From the NCBI GenBank assembly GCA_023159155.1, contig JAJNNX010000004.1, forward strand, positions 1,488,001 through 1,552,000: DNA of 64,000 nt, read 5' to 3'. Below the pieces are notes generated by a model. That model had not been told where the DNA came from. It saw only the letters and a list, made by a program, of their open reading frames with translations, and made no database searches. Every line of letters starts with the position of its first letter. Position 1 is the first letter of the stretch. The DNA comes from Ustulina deusta (taxonomy: Eukaryota; Ascomycota; Sordariomycetes; Xylariales; Xylariaceae). Shown in pieces: positions 60,481 to 64,000 of the stretch. The translations under genes and the position numbers were made by a program.

Positions 60481-63400
60481 AGTTGCTTTTAAGCTTAATT
60501 AACTCGGTAATAAAAAAAATTAATTATAATAATATAAAAAATAAAAGCAAAACTACTTGTTTAATATAAATATAATATTATATATAGGACTATATAGTAT
60601 TTATTAATATATATATAACTACAAAAGCAAGCAAAAAAGACTTTGTATTTTTTAGATTTTGTAGTAATAAAGCCAAAAAAAATATTTGTCTTTATTTTTA
60701 TACTCGCATTTTTATTTATAGCTGCGCAGCTAAGTAATAATATATATATTTACCTATATATATATTTATAGAATATACTATTTATTTTATTTGTTAAAAA
60801 AATAATAGTAAATATCTATACTTTTAATATTTTAAAGTTTTTTTAGAAAAACACTTTGTTTAATACTATTAAAAACATATTGCTCTAGTTTTTATTAAGC
60901 CTAATATATTCAGAAAGTATTATAAAAACTATTTAAGTTATATTAATTCTTATATTTTACTAAACTAATATATTTTTTTAATTTTTTATTTAGAACTATA
61001 AAATATAGCAAGTTATAAAAAAATTTATATATTTTTTAGAGTTTTTAGCTACGTTTGATTTAGCTTTTTAGCTTGTAATAGTTTTAAAGAGTTGCTTTAT
61101 AGTATTAATATTTTAAAACTTTATTTATTTTTTTAAAATTTATTTGTTGCTTTAGGTTATTTTTTTTTATTATATTAAGTTTTTAGATTATAAAAATAAG
61201 TTCTAGCTCTTTAAGCAACCTAAAAATATTTGTTTTATATTTAGACTAAATATTAATTTTATTAAATTGGGATATTTTAGTTAATTTATTTATTACAAAA
61301 ATTTTAAAACAGTTATATTTTATTTTATTTTTTTAAAGTATAACTAGAAAACTTTTAAATTTATATAATAGTTTATTGCTTAGTAGATTATTAATAAAAA
61401 GCTAAACTTTAGAACAAAAAGCAGCAATTTTTTATTTTTTAGCGGTTTGTAGTATTTATATATTTAAAAAGGTTTTTTTTTTATTATATTTATTATTATT
61501 ATAAATAAAGTTTTAAAAAGTTTTTGCTACGTGTTTAATTTAATACTATAAAGCAAATAAAGCAAATTAGGTTTGTTTTATTTAAGTTTTTTTTATATTG
61601 TTTTTTAGCTGTTATAGCCCCGGCTAGTTATTTATAACTACGATTTCTAAGTCCTAGTTATAAGTTAATCCTATTAATTTTTTATAACTTTAGATAAAGT
61701 ACTTAAAAATATAAAAAAGTTTTAGCTAGGTATATAGTTAATATTCTTTATTATAGTTTTTATTGCGTTAATGAATTATATGTTATATTAGCTACTATTA
61801 TAATTAAGCTTTGTTTCTAATAGTGCTTAGTGATTTTTTAGCGGTTCTTTATTAATATATAAATTTTGGTATATAATAAATATATAATTAGTAATCTTTT
61901 TTATTAAATATAAGCAAAATAAGCATTGCTAATATAAATAAGTTTTTTTTTAATAAATAGCTTGTATAAATATAAAATATATTTTTTAATATTTTAAATA
62001 TAGCTTAGAGTTATAATATTATTATATATGCTTATTTAAAATATTAGCAAATATTGCTTTATTATAAAAACAACATTTTATTTAAAAATATTTTTTAAGC
62101 AAATAATCCGTAAAGCTATTTTAGGTATAAAAAAACAAACAAATAAAATATTGTTTTGTTTAATTATAGCTTTTTAAGATATATTAGCGCATTAAATTAA
62201 TAAAATATATATTATTACAAAAAGGGCATTTTTTAAAATTATAATCTTGTTATAAGTAAGAGGCGTATCTTTTGCAGGATATTTAGGCGTAGCATTTAAA
62301 GCAAGTTTTAACTAAGTAATTTTGCTTATAATTTTTAAAACTATTAATATCTAATTATAGCTTATTATAAATACTATATTTTATTTAAAAATAGATTAAG
62401 CATAGGTAGATAGTTAGTTTTTTTATTAGCTTAATCTTGCTATATACTATATAAGTTTTTTATATATACTTAAGCATTATATAATCTAGATTAATTAATA
62501 TTAAGCAAGTTAAGCAGTACTAAAACTTATAAGTTAGGCATAAATGCTTTAAAAGCTTATCTTAAACAATTTTTTGTTTATAAACTAGGTATAGCATAAT
62601 AAAATAGTATTTAAATATATAATTAAAAAAATATTTATTATTACTTAGTTAATAATTTAAATATAATTGCTAGTTATAGTTTATAAAAAAATAGGTTAAA
62701 AAAAAGTTTATATTAATCTAATAGCTATAAAAAAAATAATATATTTATAGATAGAGCTTGCTTTTATTAATATATTATGCTAAGTTATTTATTATTTTGT
62801 ATTTTTAGTAAGGCTTTAAAACATAGTTTAATTAGAAGTACTAAAAAAAATAGTAATAATATTTTTAATAAAAGTTGCAAAAATGCTTAGTAGTAAAGTA
62901 GCCCTAGATTTCCGATTATAAAAGGACTTCTTTATAATACTAGCAAATATTACAATTGTATATATAAGTGTAGTAATTCTGCAAATTATTTATAAAAATA
63001 GCTTTAAAATAGAGCAAGTATTATTATTAGCTATAGTTGCTAAAGAGGTGCTTAAAAAGCTTATTAGCATAAAGCACTATATAGCAAGTGGGGCATACTG
63101 CAAATAAAGGACTTAATAGATCTAGAAAATAAAAAATAAGCTATAATTCTAAAAAAAAAGTCCGTAAAAACAATAAAAAATGTTTAACTATAGTTTTATA
63201 ATCTTTATATAAGTAATTCTTAGCTAATTATAAATAGTTTACTATTACCTAATGATTACCAAAAAACTAATAATAACTTTTTTTATTAGGGTAATAAATA
63301 AGCAAAGCTTTTATAAAAACTTTTTAGATTTATTGTTTGGTATAAATATTAGGGTTAAAGCTAAACGTATTAAATGGGCTATTTATTGCAAAAAATCTAA

Positions 63401-64000
63401 AATATATAAAAAAAAGATAAACGGTTAAGTAGTAATAACTAGATTATTTCTTTAAAGCATAAGCTATAAAGCTAAACCTATAGCTTTATAGCCTGTACAT
63501 AATAACTATATTATTATTGTTATATTAATCCAAGCTTAGTTAATAAGGTATTACTTTAGTATAGCTAGCCTATATAAAATAAAAAAATAATTTAATTAAA
63601 TTATTTATTACTAGTTTTTTATAATATAGTATTACTTTATATTTAGGTAGTATTAATTTTTTAGTTTTTTAATAAGCGCTTTATTTAGTATATATATATT
63701 AGTTAAACTTATTATTATAAATAGTAAAAATAATATAAATATAGATTATAGGAATATAGAATTTTTTTTAAAATAATTAGAACTATTTTATATAATTAAT
63801 AGTAGTAGTAAAAAATTTATATATTTAAAAAATATGCTTAACTAGCAAGGATTAGCTTTTAATTGTTTTAGCCCTGTATTTTTTAGTACTAAAAAATTAT
63901 TATTAAACGTTTTAAGTTATTTTATTTTAAGTATTAGACCGCTTATCTAGTATATAAGCTAAGCAGTTTTAGTATAGCTGCTAGGTTATTAAACTTAAAA
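60481..64000. other. Featureless RIP-decayed DNA to the window end
   Basis: Extremely AT-rich with no readable frame, repeat end or island, apart from single G/C-containing words. Probably old repeats beyond recognition by eye. Confidence 0.5.

Noticed and set aside
1..64000. Mitochondrial, plasmid or naturally AT-rich protist genome
   Set aside because: Transition-only differences between repeat copies, GC-normal islands, fungal introns and fungus-specific gene families point to RIP in a nuclear ascomycete genome.
1..64000. Starship-type giant element
   Set aside because: No captain-like tyrosine recombinase (DUF3435) or element border could be recognised; the accessory-like kinases alone do not support it.

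Overview
The window reads as an AT-rich isochore of a filamentous ascomycete (Pezizomycotina), not as a gene-bearing euchromatic region. Most of it shows the signature of repeat-induced point mutation (RIP). TpA is very frequent and CpA/TpG scarce, while GCT/AGC words survive. Wherever two repeat copies can be aligned by eye they differ almost only by C/T and G/A transitions without indels, and stops in recognisable reading frames are TAG/TAA where Gln or Trp is expected. No rRNA, intact tRNA, CRISPR array or clearly functional conserved gene was found. Nearly everything readable is a fossil gene, a transposon or a solo LTR. Identifications are from my own reading of translated frames, without database searches.

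Left part (1-16.4 kb). A fungal kinase-like protein is decayed at 3.1-5.1 kb (+). From about 7.64 kb runs a decayed vacuolar Ca2+/H+ exchanger (VCX1/CAX type, +) with one recognisable intron. This gene is cut after an Ile codon at 8664 and resumes at 16161. The 7.5 kb between is a composite insertion: a 374-bp short element and a 7114-bp long element with the same two ends, placed head to tail and separated and flanked by TATC/TATT. Removing the block restores the exchanger frame exactly. Inside the long element sits a nested 1852-bp Fot1/pogo-type transposon with 44-bp inverted repeats, TA duplications and a readable decayed transposase.

Middle part (16.4-37.6 kb). A decayed FunK1-type fungal protein kinase (-) lies at 20.0-22.1 kb, and several unidentified decayed reading frames surround it. 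Three solo LTRs of one small family (182-191 bp, TGTYAGAAT...TTCTRAYA ends) sit at 22.7, 23.1 and 33.9 kb, each with a perfect 5-bp target duplication. Two tracts of coding-type tandem repeats lie at 27.1 and 28.8 kb.

Right part (37.6-64 kb). A complete small LTR element (2149 bp, two 305-bp LTRs, TAATT duplication) has a noncoding interior. There is a 33-bp coding minisatellite at 42.8 kb and several decayed open-frame starts. A GC-richer island at 54.15-56.35 kb, largely untouched by RIP, holds a TATA box and a 152-codon ORF. Its right end carries an inverted copy of a repeat also found at 24.9 kb. tRNA-like pieces at 42.4 and 58.9 kb may be SINE remnants. The last 3.5 kb is featureless decayed AT-rich DNA.

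The genes do not form a pathway. They record layers of insertion (exchanger gene, then the tandem element pair, then a Fot1-like copy) followed by RIP. Only RIP-spared edges and short islands keep near-original sequence.
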